DNA of 64,000 nucleotides from Bacteroidales bacterium (GCA_017960905.1 JAGCYH010000035.1:1-64000); one strand, 5' to 3'. Shown: positions 54,068 through 62,473, numbered from the stretch's first letter. The notes: generated by a model not told the origin, from the letters alone. Made by a program: numbers and translations.

Positions 54068-55495
54068 ATGCCTCTTTTAAGCCAATCCGACATAGTATCG
54101 ATGATGCTCAGAGCGATGCAATTTGAGCCTACCGCCTCGCAGTACGAAGCTGTGAAAAAGCTCTCTGCGCTTATCTGCTCGCCCGACCCGCACGCCACGC
54201 TGCTCATAAGAGGCTATGCCGGCACCGGAAAAACCACTCTCATGCAGGCTTTCTGCGAGACGGCATCGTCGCTCGGCTTCCCGCTCTCGCTCATGGCACC
54301 CACAGGGCGCGCCGCGAAAGTGCTCTCTGGCATTTCAAAACGGCCGGCGCACACCATACACCGGACCATCTACCGGCAAATGTCGAACGACATCAACAGC
54401 CGTTTCGAACTCGGATACAACAACGGACGGCAGACCATATATATCGTCGATGAGGCGTCGATGATTTCCGACACCTTCACCGGCGAGACGGAATTCGGCT
54501 CGGGCCGACTGCTAACCGACTTAATATCATTTGTTTACAGCCGAACCGGCTGTAAACTTCTGCTCATAGGCGACCCAGCACAGCTGCCACCCATTGGCCT
54601 CAACGAAGCCCCGGCTCTCAACGACGACAAGCTACGCGGCTTCGGCCTCAGCGTCGACAGCGTATGGCTCACCGACATCGTGCGCCAAGAGCAAGAAAGC
54701 GCCATACTCACCAACGCCGACAGCCTGCGACGCATCATCGACAACGAACCCGACTTCTGCGGCTATCCGCGGCTGACCGCCACGCCGGGCAGCGACGTGG
54801 AACGACTCAGCGGTGCAGAGCTCATCGAAACACTCATCACCTGCCACGACCGCTACGGCACCGAAAACACGCTCGTCGTCACCCGCAGCAACAAACGCGC
54901 TACGCGGTTCAACCAAGGCATCAGAAGCACCGTACTTTTTAAAGAAGAAGAGATAACGCGCGGCGACCTGCTCATGGTGGGCAAAAACAACTACCTGTGG
55001 CTCGCCGGCGAAAACGACGACGACTTCATTGCCAACGGCGACATTGCCGAAGTGGTGCGCGTGAGCGGTTACAACGAAATGTACGGACTGCGCTTCGCCA
55101 ACGCTTCGCTTAAATTCTTGGAACACAACGATATAGATGTCGACGCAAAGATTCTGCTCAACTGCCTTAACTCCGAGACGCCACGTCTGTCGCACGACGA
55201 GGAACGACAGTTCCTCGACATGGTGCTGCAGGATTACGCCGACATACACGACCGTCGCAAGCTGGCCGAAGCAGTTCGCAACGACAAGTGGTTCAACGCC
55301 TTACAAGTGAAATTCGCCTACGCCGTCACGTGCCATAAGGCACAAGGCGGACAATGGGATGCTGTGTTTGTAGATACGGGCTATGTGGCACCGGAACAGA
55401 TGACCACCGAATTCCTCAAATGGCTCTACACCGCGTTCACACGCGCCACTAAAAAACTATACCTTGTGAATTTCGCCGACGAATATTTCGGGTAA
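54068..55495 (+). CDS. RecD-like DNA helicase (superfamily 1B)
   Basis: The 475-residue protein has Walker A IRGYAGTGKTTLMQAF (near residue 55), Walker B YIVDEASMISD, motif III LLLIGDPAQLPPIG and the C-terminal UvrD_C_2-type motif VTCHKAQGGQWDAVFVD (near 420) with YTAFTRATKKLYLV. It lacks the long N-terminal extension of RecD2. Such short proteins are usual in Bacteroidota and probably resolve DNA structures. The next gene is convergent. Confidence 0.9.
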   Translation: MPLLSQSDIVSMMLRAMQFEPTASQYEAVKKLSALICSPDPHATLLIRGYAGTGKTTLMQAFCETASSLGFPLSLMAPTGRAAKVLSGISKRPAHTIHRTIYRQMSNDINSRFELGYNNGRQTIYIVDEASMISDTFTGETEFGSGRLLTDLISFVYSRTGCKLLLIGDPAQLPPIGLNEAPALNDDKLRGFGLSVDSVWLTDIVRQEQESAILTNADSLRRIIDNEPDFCGYPRLTATPGSDVERLSGAELIETLITCHDRYGTENTLVVTRSNKRATRFNQGIRSTVLFKEEEITRGDLLMVGKNNYLWLAGENDDDFIANGDIAEVVRVSGYNEMYGLRFANASLKFLEHNDIDVDAKILLNCLNSETPRLSHDEERQFLDMVLQDYADIHDRRKLAEAVRNDKWFNALQVKFAYAVTCHKAQGGQWDAVFVDTGYVAPEQMTTEFLKWLYTAFTRATKKLYLVNFADEYFG

Positions 55496-55501
55496 ACACA
55501 G

Positions 55502-55563
55502 ACGCACGGCCGTGCGTCTCTACTCCTTACTCTTTACTCTCTACTCTTTACTCTCTACTCTTA
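55502..55563. repeat. Dispersed repeat, copy 2, with 16-bp palindrome
   Basis: ACGCACGGCCGTGCGT (55502-55517) is a perfect palindrome and is followed by near-copies of CTTTACT and CTCTACT to 55563. It matches the copy at 46081-46152. It overlaps the 3' end of the thioredoxin gene, whose last residues (RVESKE) are encoded by the tandem part. Confidence 0.75.
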
Positions 55564-56002
55564 CTTTGAGCACTTCGGCAATAATCTTGTCGAGATAGAT
55601 GCGTGGCAGAGCGCCTTGCGCCATCTGCGGGAGGCCGTCGGACGGGACAAAGAGAAGCGATGGTACGGTGCTGATACTGAACACTTTGGCCAGCTCTGGC
55701 TCTTTATCCACATCAACTTTATATACATCGATGACACCGGCATGGTCGGTGGCGACCGACTGCAGCACTGGCGCCAGATTGCGGCACGGGCCGCACCACG
55801 TAGCGTAGAAGTCGATTATACAAGGGCGTTCGCCCTTGTATTTCCACTCCGTGGGCGACTCTTTATAGTTGTATATCTTCGATTTGAATTCGTTGGTAGT
55901 CAGGTATTTCGTCGCGTCGGGCTTGTCGGTCGTTTCGGTCTGCTGCGCCAACGCACCAACCGTCACAAACAGCAACAATAAAAGTGTATTCAACTGTTTC
56001 AT
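55541..56002 (-). CDS. Secreted thioredoxin-like protein
   Basis: The 153-residue protein has a signal peptide (about 1-20) and a thioredoxin domain with FYATWCGPCRNL (Cys-Gly-Pro-Cys) and the cis-Pro segment SISTVPSLLFV. It is an exported thioredoxin for periplasmic disulfide reduction. An ATG three codons upstream (56011) is an alternative start. The final six to nine residues come from the tandem repeat and may be foreign to the ancestral protein. Confidence 0.85.
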   Translation of the reverse strand: MKQLNTLLLLLFVTVGALAQQTETTDKPDATKYLTTNEFKSKIYNYKESPTEWKYKGERPCIIDFYATWCGPCRNLAPVLQSVATDHAGVIDVYKVDVDKEPELAKVFSISTVPSLLFVPSDGLPQMAQGALPRIYLDKIIAEVLKVRVESKE

Positions 56003-56035
56003 ACTCAACACATTAACCGGTTGTCTGAAAATACT

Positions 56036-56072
56036 AAAAGGTTGTCGTCAGCAATTGCTCCGACAGCCTTTT
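56036..56072 (-). terminator. Terminator of the ECF-Hpt-STAS operon
   Basis: A 12-bp stem with one G-T pair (56036-56047 with 56061-56072, 13-base loop) with T run on the minus strand lies 28 bases after the STAS gene stop. Confidence 0.7.
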
Positions 56073-56099
56073 AGACTAAAATCAAATAAAAAGAAAAAT

Positions 56100-56408
56100 C
56101 TATTTTTCAATATCGATTATCTTGTCTATCTTCATCAGTGAGAGCAGACGGGCCACGTCGCCTTTGACATTTCGCAGGGCGAAATGTTTGTTTTTCTCGC
56201 GTGAAGTCTTCACGCCGCTAATGAGCACGCTGATGCCGGTGCTGTCCATGAATTTGATATTGTCCAAGTCGAGGAGAATACCCTTTTCGGCTTTGGCAAA
56301 TTGTTCGACCATCACACCTTTGAGTTCGCCAGCGTTGAGCACGGTTACTCTGTCGGTTCCTGCTACAGAAAGTACTACTGTTCCGTCGTTTTCAATAACA
56401 TTTATCAT
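56100..56408 (-). CDS. STAS domain anti-sigma factor antagonist-like protein
   Basis: The 102-residue protein is a single STAS domain: LDLDNIKFMDSTGISVLISG carries the Asp-Ser-Thr-Gly motif in which the Ser is phosphorylated in SpoIIAA/RsbV-type proteins. From the ATG at 56408 it starts 1 base after the Hpt gene stop; a longer frame begins at 56429 but would overlap that gene. It probably takes part in partner switching, though no anti-sigma kinase is seen in the window. It ends the operon. Confidence 0.8.
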   Translation of the reverse strand: MINVIENDGTVVLSVAGTDRVTVLNAGELKGVMVEQFAKAEKGILLDLDNIKFMDSTGISVLISGVKTSREKNKHFALRNVKGDVARLLSLMKIDKIIDIEK

Positions 56409-56409
56409 A

Positions 56410-56856
56410 TCAATTGCATTTAGATTCAAAAAATTCGACCAAATCGGCCTTGGCCAGTTTGGCTTGCGACTTGTAGAAATTGATGAGTTGCTCCACAGCG
56501 TCGAGAGTCTTGTTGCTGCTGATCCATTGTTTGAGGTCGTCGGGCAGGCCGTCGAGCTGGGCTTTGTACGTCTCCACGATGTTAGGCAGAGCGAGCGGCA
56601 GCTCTACATAGAGCTGCTTGGCGAGCATCTCGAGCCGTTTCATCGAGTCGGCAAGGTCCTTCATGCCCATCGACACTATCGACGATTTAGCCTTGTGGGC
56701 TATTTCGCTCACGCGCCGCCAGTTGCGGCGCGAGAACTCCTCGTCGAGCGCTATTTCGAATTCGACGAGTTGTTCGTTGAAAATAGACATGAAGCTGGCG
56801 ATGGTGCTTGCATCGTCGGCTATCGAACGTATGTATGTCAGATCAACTACTTTCAT
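56410..56856 (-). CDS. Hpt (histidine phosphotransfer) domain protein
   Basis: The 148-residue all-helical protein has the Hpt phosphorylation motif AHKAKSSIVSMG, with the His at about residue 53 and the Lys three residues later, then a conserved MGM turn. The C-terminal half (about 95-148) is an extra helical region I cannot assign. No histidine kinase or response regulator lies close by. It sits between an ECF sigma gene and a STAS gene in one operon. Confidence 0.8.
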   Translation of the reverse strand: MKVVDLTYIRSIADDASTIASFMSIFNEQLVEFEIALDEEFSRRNWRRVSEIAHKAKSSIVSMGMKDLADSMKRLEMLAKQLYVELPLALPNIVETYKAQLDGLPDDLKQWISSNKTLDAVEQLINFYKSQAKLAKADLVEFFESKCN

Positions 56857-56899
56857 AACTAACTCATCGAATTCTAAGCGTTACAAAAATCAACAATCA

Positions 56900-57481
56900 C
56901 TAATCGTTCACATTCATCAGTCGGCGCAAGTTGAGTATACCGTATCTCATGCGCCCCAGAGCTGTGTTGATGCTCACGTCGGTGGCTTCGGCTATCTCTT
57001 TGAAGCTCATGTCGGCGTAGTGTCTCATTTCGAGCACCTTACGCTGGCATTCGGGCAACCGCGTGATCATCTTTCCGATGTCTTCGAGCATCTGACGGTG
57101 AATCATCTCGCTTTCGATGCTTTCGGCATTCTCGTCGTTTTCAATACGCGCCCAGAGGTTGTATTCTACGTCTGAGTCGTGTACTAGTTGAACTCGTTTC
57201 TGGCTCCTATAAAAGTCGATAATCAGATTGTGAGCTATGCGTATCACCCAAGAGACAAACTTGCCTTTCTCGTCGTACTTCTTCGCTCTCAACGATGTCA
57301 AAACTCTTATAAAAGACTCTTGAAAAATATCATCGGCCGCAGCGCTGTCGCTGACATTCATCCGGATGTAGGCCATCACTCGGCTCCGATACCTTTCAAT
57401 AAGTGCATTTAAATAATCTTCACGACCTGCTGCACATTGTGCAAGTAATTCTTCTTCGGTCATTTTTTTAAACTGTTCCAT
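56900..57481 (-). CDS. ECF-type RNA polymerase sigma factor
   Basis: The 193-residue protein has region 2 (ALIERYRSRVMAYIRMNV, then DIFQESFIRVLTSL and FVSWVIRIAHNLIIDFYR) and region 4 (LPECQRKVLEMRHYADMSFKEIAEATDVS). The end TALGRMRYGILNLR is the recognition helix area. It directs polymerase to a set of promoters that I cannot predict. No typical anti-sigma gene with a membrane helix is adjacent; instead Hpt and STAS genes follow. The promoter at 57576-57607 suggests dependence on the primary sigma factor and a leader of about 90 bases. Confidence 0.9.
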   Translation of the reverse strand: MEQFKKMTEEELLAQCAAGREDYLNALIERYRSRVMAYIRMNVSDSAAADDIFQESFIRVLTSLRAKKYDEKGKFVSWVIRIAHNLIIDFYRSQKRVQLVHDSDVEYNLWARIENDENAESIESEMIHRQMLEDIGKMITRLPECQRKVLEMRHYADMSFKEIAEATDVSINTALGRMRYGILNLRRLMNVND

Positions 57482-57575
57482 AACAATTTGGTATATGTGT
57501 TGTTAGGGTATCAGTTTCTCATTGGCAAATCGTTTTAATTATTACTTATTTAATTCTTTATTTCTTTTTATACGT

Positions 57576-57607
57576 CAAAAGTAGAATTATATTTTCATTT
57601 ATGCAAG
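57576..57607 (-). promoter_or_regulatory. Promoter of the ECF sigma operon
   Basis: On the minus strand CTTG (57604-57607), 20 bases and TACTTTTG (57576-57583) approximate the consensus. Confidence 0.55.
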
Positions 57608-57657
57608 AAAAAATTTGACAATTTTTAACCAACACTGCATTTTTAACATTTCAAACG

Positions 57658-57691
57658 AAACGAGGCACGCCTTAAAAGGCGTGCCTCGTTT
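57658..57691 (-). terminator. Terminator of nhaD
   Basis: A perfect 16-bp stem (57658-57673 with 57676-57691) lies 22 bases past the nhaD stop and before the sigma promoter; its T run is on the minus strand. Confidence 0.85.
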
Positions 57692-57712
57692 GCTGTATAT
57701 TGCTGTATATCA

Positions 57713-59128
57713 CTATCTTAGCAGTGGCAGTATAACCTCTTCCTGCAATATGAACACTCCCGCACCGGCCAGATAGCCGCTGAGCGCCAAAAGTGTAATA
57801 TATTTGAGGTACCACACGAAGTTGACTTTCTCGAGTCCCATGACCACCACTCCGGCGGCCGAACCGATAATGAGTATCGACCCGCCAACACCGGCGCAGT
57901 AAGCAAGGAAGAGCCAGAAGGTGCCGTCGCATACGTAGGGCGACACGGCATCGAGTGCGTCGGGAACGGCCATCTCGTACATGCCCATGGCACCGGCCAC
58001 GAGCGGCACATTGTCGACTATCGACGACAGAACGCCGATGATGATGTTTATCACATATATGTTGCCCACCTGTTCATCGAGCACCATTGCGAGCTTGCCG
58101 AGCAATCCGGCGCACTGCAAGGCGGCAACGGCCATCAGTATGCCCAGGAAGAACAAGATGGTGCTGAAGTCGATGCGCGAAAGGACGTTGGTGATTGTGG
58201 TGCGCGAGCTGTCGGAAACGCTGTATTTGCGGTGCAGGCGCTCGGTGTAGACCCACAGCACGCCCAGACCTAACAATATGCCGACGAATGGCGGCAAATG
58301 GGTGATTGACTTAAATATAGGTACGAACACCAGCGCGCCAACACCCAGAATGAGTATCTGCTTCGAGATGGCTGGCGTAACGTGTGTCGAAGTTTCGGCC
58401 TCTTTCACATCTTCGTGCGCGGGCATGTCGGCTGCGGTGAGCTCTCCTTTGAGAAAACGCTGCGCTATGAGGAGCGGAACGAGCAACGCTACGGCCGACG
58501 GCAGTAGCAAGTTGGGTATGACACCCGACGACGATATGTTACCACGAACCCACAACATGATGGTGGTTACATCGCCTATGGGCGAGAAGGCACCGCCAGC
58601 ATTGGCCGCTATCACTATTATGCAGGCGTAGAGCCAACGCTCATGAGCGTTGGCAATGAGCTTGCGCAGAAGCATCACCATGACGATGGTAGTGGTCAGA
58701 TTGTCGAGCACGGCCGACATAATAAACGTAAGCACCGACAGCATCCAGAGCAGTTTGCGCTTGCTGCGCGTGGTTATGCGGTCAGTAATGACCGCAAAAC
58801 CGCTGTGAGCGTCGATAAGCTCTACGATAGTCATTGCACCCATAAGGAAGAACAGCGTGGAGGCCACATCGCCCAGATGCTCAATTATCTGCACCTGAGT
58901 AACATAACTAACCACCTGAGAGTGAGTGTCGGAGGTCTGCATCAGACCGTTGAGAAAAGCTTGGAATTGTTCTTGCGACGGCAGGATGTTCGGCGCGTCG
59001 ATTATGTAACATGTCCATAGTAATGCACACAGCAACAGCGCGGGAGCCGCCTTGTTAACACCAATTTTATGTTCCATGGCTATACATGTATAGCCTATGA
59101 GGAACAACACAACCATTAATATTTCCAC
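57713..59128 (-). CDS. nhaD: NhaD-type sodium:proton antiporter
   Basis: The 471-residue membrane protein has about 11 to 12 hydrophobic segments. NhaD motifs include SAVLDNLTTTIVMVMLLRK (near residue 138), ANAGGAFSPIGDVTTIMLW (near 176) and SSIVDNVPLVAGAMGMY (near 380). It exchanges sodium or lithium for protons. Its own promoter lies at 59157-59188. A small RNA on the same strand lies 220 bases upstream. Confidence 0.92.
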   Translation of the reverse strand: MEILMVVLFLIGYTCIAMEHKIGVNKAAPALLLCALLWTCYIIDAPNILPSQEQFQAFLNGLMQTSDTHSQVVSYVTQVQIIEHLGDVASTLFFLMGAMTIVELIDAHSGFAVITDRITTRSKRKLLWMLSVLTFIMSAVLDNLTTTIVMVMLLRKLIANAHERWLYACIIVIAANAGGAFSPIGDVTTIMLWVRGNISSSGVIPNLLLPSAVALLVPLLIAQRFLKGELTAADMPAHEDVKEAETSTHVTPAISKQILILGVGALVFVPIFKSITHLPPFVGILLGLGVLWVYTERLHRKYSVSDSSRTTITNVLSRIDFSTILFFLGILMAVAALQCAGLLGKLAMVLDEQVGNIYVINIIIGVLSSIVDNVPLVAGAMGMYEMAVPDALDAVSPYVCDGTFWLFLAYCAGVGGSILIIGSAAGVVVMGLEKVNFVWYLKYITLLALSGYLAGAGVFILQEEVILPLLR

Positions 59129-59156
59129 AATTTTTGAATATTTATTTTTGGCAGTG

Positions 59157-59188
59157 CAAAGTTCGGACTTTTTACCCTTTAAAACAAA
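59157..59188 (-). promoter_or_regulatory. Promoter of nhaD
   Basis: On the minus strand TTTG (59185-59188), 20 bases and GAACTTTG (59157-59164) lie 28 bases before the ATG. Confidence 0.7.
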
Positions 59189-59347
59189 CTCTTTTTACTC
59201 CATTTTCGCACCTACTGTCACCTACTCCGCCCTATTCGCTTAATTATTCGGCACTTATGAACGAATATTTTTTTTACAAAAAATATTCGTTTGTTATATG
59301 CTTAACAAATGGTATAAAATACAACAAGATTACGGATTACTGACTAC

Positions 59348-59380
59348 AAAAAAAGGGGTCGACTGTATGCAGTTCACCCC
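59348..59380 (-). terminator. Intrinsic terminator of the small RNA
   Basis: GGGGT/ACCCC and GACTG/CAGTT pair (59355-59380) with one mismatch between the two stems; a T7 tract follows on the minus strand. Confidence 0.8.
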
Positions 59381-59457
59381 TCGTATAGTGGTTTTTTGTT
59401 GGCGATTCTGACATACCGAAACTCCTGCCCACTACCCCACAAATCTATTTGATTTGA
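59348..59457 (-). ncRNA. Likely small RNA of about 110 nt upstream of nhaD
   Basis: A complete unit is visible on the minus strand: promoter TTTG-N19-TATCTTTG (59490-59493 and 59463-59470), a G-rich body of about 70 bases and a terminator at 59355-59380 followed by T7. Within the body GTAGTGG can pair with CCACTAT, enclosing a 36-base loop. nhaD has its own promoter downstream, so this is probably an independent small RNA and less likely an nhaD leader. It does not fit the SRP, RNase P, tmRNA or 6S patterns that I know. Confidence 0.6.
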
Positions 59458-59462
59458 TGTTG

Positions 59463-59493
59463 CAAAGATACTATTTTTATTTATAAAAACAAA
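59463..59493 (-). promoter_or_regulatory. Promoter of the small RNA
   Basis: On the minus strand TTTG (59490-59493), 19 bases and TATCTTTG (59463-59470) are a perfect match to the Bacteroidota consensus. Confidence 0.8.
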
Positions 59494-59815
59494 AAGACGG
59501 CTAAGAATTGCAACGCATAACACGCGGTTCAGGCCGTCTTTATCAACATTTATTAAATCTTTGCGAATTATACTAATTGCTGTCTTCGCAGATTTGGTCT
59601 ATTAGTCAGCCGCTTGCTGCTATTCGTTGAAAATCAGTTTGTTTTAAATTCGTATCGATTCGGTGATAAAAATCAGATTACAACACATTAACTACCAATA
59701 CTTTACATGTATCGGTTACCGAAAAAGCAAACCACCGTCGGTGATTTCCCAACAAACGTAAAAATTCTGTTTTTCAGGCCGTTCGTACTGAAAAACACTC
59801 ACTTTGTAGAAAAAA

Positions 59816-59847
59816 TTTGCAGCAATAATATCAATGTTTCAAATTTG
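59816..59847 (+). promoter_or_regulatory. Probable promoter of the htrA-like gene
   Basis: TTTG (59816-59819), 20 bases and CAAATTTG (59840-59847) lie about 70 bases before the ATG. A hairpin GGGCTT/GAGCCC lies in the leader (near 59867). Confidence 0.5.
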
Positions 59848-59918
59848 CTTTTGTAAAAAACAAAAAGGGCTTGAGCCCGAGAACAAATTTAGACAATAAC
59901 AATTAAAAGAATAAAAAA

Positions 59919-61430
59919 ATGGAAATCAAGAAGTATGTTTTAGCAGTGGCGGCCTCGTTGAGCTGCACTGCATTTGGAGCTTACCTGTATTCGCGCTACG
60001 AAGCGGCGAAAGCAAAACCGGCAACCGTAGAGCAGATGCCGTTTCAGAATCCTATAGCGCAGTTCACAGCCGCCACCTACGCGCCCACCGACTTCACCGA
60101 AGCCGCTGAGGCCAGCGTGAACGCTGTTGTGCACGTCAAAATCAAGAAAGCCGGCCGGCAGATGCAGTCGTACGGCAACGGTTTCGGCGGTTTCGACGAC
60201 CCGTTCTTCCAATTCTTCTTCGGTCCGCGGCAACAGCAGCCGCAAATGCCGCAACAACCACAATCGTCCGACGACATGCCTGTCGTCGGCGCTGGCTCGG
60301 GCGTCATCATCAGCTCCGACGGCTACATTGTCACCAACAACCACGTAATAGAGAAGGCCGACAAGATAGAGGTTGTGCTCAACGACCGCCGCTCGTTCGA
60401 TGCCACACTTGTGGGCACCGACCCAACGACCGACATCGCTCTGCTGAAGATTGAGGCCGACGACCTCAAATACCTCACCTTCGGCAACTCCGACGCCACC
60501 AAGATAGGCGAATGGGTGCTTGCCGTAGGCAACCCCTTCAACCTTACGAGCACCGTCACGGCGGGCATCATCAGCGCCAAGTCGCGCAGCATAGGCATAA
60601 TGAACCAGAGCGCCACACAGAGCATGGGCATTGAGTCGTTCATACAGACCGATGCGGCAGTGAACCCCGGCAACTCGGGCGGCGCGCTCGTGAACACTCG
60701 CGGCGAACTTATCGGCATCAACACCGCAATAGCCTCTACCACAGGTTCTTATAGCGGATACTCTTTTGCCGTACCATCGAACATAGCGCAGAAAGTGGCT
60801 CAGGACCTTCGCCAGTACGGCGAAGTGCAGCGTGCGCTGCTCGGCGTGAGCATAACCGACATTACGCCCGAAGTGCAGAAGAAATACTCGCTCAGCTCAA
60901 CTAACGGTGTGTTTGTCGCCGGCGTAGCCGACGGCGGCGCAGCCAAAGACGCAGGCATACAGGCCGAAGACGTAATAACTAGTGTTGATGGCGAAGCCGT
61001 CAACGCCGTACCCGAACTTCAGGAGCGCATCGGACGCAAGCGTCCGGGCGAAAGTGTTAAAATAGAGTTAATTCGCGATGGTAAAGCGAAACAATTTGCA
61101 GTAACCCTGCGTAATATCCGAGGAACAACGGGAGTGGTGAAACTCGCCGGCAACGACAAACTGCTGGGTGCAACTTTAGAGAAAGTATCTGATACAGAGC
61201 TACAAAGACTGAACATACGCAATGGTCTGAAGATAACAAAGCTCACCGACGGCAAACTCAAAAGCAGTGGCGTTAAAGAGGGTTTCATCATCACGAAGGT
61301 CAATCGCCTGCCGATAACTGAAATAAGCGAGTTCGAACAACTCGTGGCTACAGCGAGCGAGGGCTTATTCCTCACGGGTGTCTACCCCAACGGAAAAGTA
61401 TCCTACTACGCCATCAACCTCGAAGAGTAA
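59919..61430 (+). CDS. DegP/HtrA family periplasmic serine protease, two PDZ domains
   Basis: The 503-residue protein has a signal anchor (about 1-22) and the HtrA triad: His142 in TNNHVIE, Asp172 in PTTDIALLKIE, and Ser253 in NPGNSGGAL. A Gln-rich loop (about 106-120) resembles the LA loop. Two PDZ domains follow (about 295-385 and 410-500). It should degrade or hold misfolded envelope proteins as an oligomer. It stands alone, with a long upstream region. Confidence 0.93.
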   Translation: MEIKKYVLAVAASLSCTAFGAYLYSRYEAAKAKPATVEQMPFQNPIAQFTAATYAPTDFTEAAEASVNAVVHVKIKKAGRQMQSYGNGFGGFDDPFFQFFFGPRQQQPQMPQQPQSSDDMPVVGAGSGVIISSDGYIVTNNHVIEKADKIEVVLNDRRSFDATLVGTDPTTDIALLKIEADDLKYLTFGNSDATKIGEWVLAVGNPFNLTSTVTAGIISAKSRSIGIMNQSATQSMGIESFIQTDAAVNPGNSGGALVNTRGELIGINTAIASTTGSYSGYSFAVPSNIAQKVAQDLRQYGEVQRALLGVSITDITPEVQKKYSLSSTNGVFVAGVADGGAAKDAGIQAEDVITSVDGEAVNAVPELQERIGRKRPGESVKIELIRDGKAKQFAVTLRNIRGTTGVVKLAGNDKLLGATLEKVSDTELQRLNIRNGLKITKLTDGKLKSSGVKEGFIITKVNRLPITEISEFEQLVATASEGLFLTGVYPNGKVSYYAINLEE

Positions 61431-61450
61431 CGAGCTCAAATAAAATAAAG

Positions 61451-61506
61451 AAATCGTGCAGACGAAATAAAATGATGTTTAACTTTTTATTAACTTTGCA
61501 CGATTT
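61451..61506 (+). promoter_or_regulatory. rpoD promoter region flanked by an inverted repeat
   Basis: TAACTTTG (61491-61498) is the -7 box. AAATCGTGCA (61451-61460) and TGCACGATTT (61497-61506) form a 10-bp inverted repeat around the promoter, which could be an operator or the terminator of the htrA-like gene. Confidence 0.5.
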
Positions 61507-61518
61507 TTATATCGGGAT

Positions 61519-62379
61519 ATGAGACAGTTAAAAATTACAAAATCGATTACGAACCGCGAGAGCGCGTCGCTCGACAAGTATCTGCAAGAAATTGGCCGTG
61601 AGGAACTCATCAGCGTAGAAGAAGAAGTTGAGCTTGCTCAACGCATAAAGAAAGGCGACCAAGTGGCATTGGAGAAACTGACTCGCGCGAACTTACGCTT
61701 CGTCGTTTCTGTAGCAAAACAGTATCAGAACCAGGGATTGAGTTTGCCGGACCTTATCAACGAAGGTAACCTCGGTCTGATTAAGGCTGCGGAGAAATTC
61801 GATGAGACACGCGGTTTCAAATTCATCTCGTACGCTGTATGGTGGATTCGTCAGTCGATTTTACAAGCTCTGGCCGAACAATCGCGTATTGTCAGGCTGC
61901 CACTTAACCAGGTAGGCTCACTCAACAAGATTAACAAAGCCTACTCGAAATTCGAGCAAGAGAACGAGCGCAAGCCGTCGGCCGAGGAACTCGCCGACCA
62001 GCTTGAGCTGCCGGCTGACAAAATAGCCGACACGCTCCGCGTATCGGGCCGCCACATCTCTGTCGACGCACCATTCGTCGAAGGCGAAGACAACAACTTG
62101 CTCGACGTGCTCGTTAACAACGACTCGCCCAACGCCGACAAGGCGTTGATGAACGAATCGCTGTCGCGCGAAATCGAACGCGCTCTCGGTACGCTCACCG
62201 AACGCGAAAGCGACATTGTGAAACTCTTCTTTGGCATCGGTTGCCAGGAGATGACACTTGAGGAAATCGGTGAACGATTCGGACTGACACGCGAACGTGT
62301 ACGTCAAATAAAAGAGAAGGCCATCCGCCGACTCCGCCACACGTCGCGTAGCAAACTACTGAAAACTTATTTAGGGTGA
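61519..62379 (+). CDS. rpoD: Primary sigma factor of RNA polymerase (RpoD/SigA, short Bacteroidota form)
   Basis: The 286-residue protein lacks the long region 1.1 and non-conserved insert of E. coli sigma-70 and shows regions 1.2 to 4.2: [44 protein letters not shown], and [19 protein letters not shown]. It is the normal housekeeping sigma factor of Bacteroidales, which recognises the TTTG/TAnnTTTG promoters seen here. A -7 box TAACTTTG is at 61491-61498, 20 bases before the ATG. Confidence 0.95.
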   Translation: MRQLKITKSITNRESASLDKYLQEIGREELISVEEEVELAQRIKKGDQVALEKLTRANLRFVVSVAKQYQNQGLSLPDLINEGNLGLIKAAEKFDETRGFKFISYAVWWIRQSILQALAEQSRIVRLPLNQVGSLNKINKAYSKFEQENERKPSAEELADQLELPADKIADTLRVSGRHISVDAPFVEGEDNNLLDVLVNNDSPNADKALMNESLSREIERALGTLTERESDIVKLFFGIGCQEMTLEEIGERFGLTRERVRQIKEKAIRRLRHTSRSKLLKTYLG

Positions 62380-62398
62380 TTTTTTTTACAAAAAAATG

Positions 62399-62440
62399 AG
62401 AGGTTGCTGAAAAATTCAGCAACCTCTTGTTTTTTTTTGC
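62399..62440 (+). terminator. Intrinsic terminator after rpoD
   Basis: A perfect 13-bp stem (62399-62411 with 62415-62427) followed by a long T run ends the rpoD transcript just before the corA promoter. Confidence 0.9.
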
Positions 62441-62448
62441 TACCTTTG
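62441..62448 (+). promoter_or_regulatory. -7 element of the corA promoter
   Basis: TACCTTTG matches the consensus; no clean TTTG lies at the right distance, as the terminator T run is there. The transcript would include both mini-ORFs before corA. Confidence 0.55.
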
Positions 62449-62473
62449 CGCCCGTAAAAAAACAACAAACAAA

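Larger units (their letters stand above)
59129..59918. other. 790-base intergenic region with promoters, hairpins and a likely small RNA
   Basis: No protein gene is supported. From left to right: the nhaD promoter (59157-59188), an A/T inverted repeat (59262-59289), a likely small RNA on the minus strand (59348-59457) with its promoter (59463-59493), a 9-bp stem (59493-59501 with 59533-59541) with a T run on the minus strand, an inverted repeat TTTTTCAG/CTGAAAAA (59770-59795), and a probable htrA promoter (59816-59847). The stretch between 59541 and 59770 is unexplained. Confidence 0.6.

Noticed and set aside
59348..59457. Sodium or lithium riboswitch for nhaD
   Set aside because: The RNA has its own promoter and terminator, and nhaD has a separate promoter 160 bases downstream, so a leader riboswitch is less likely than a free small RNA.
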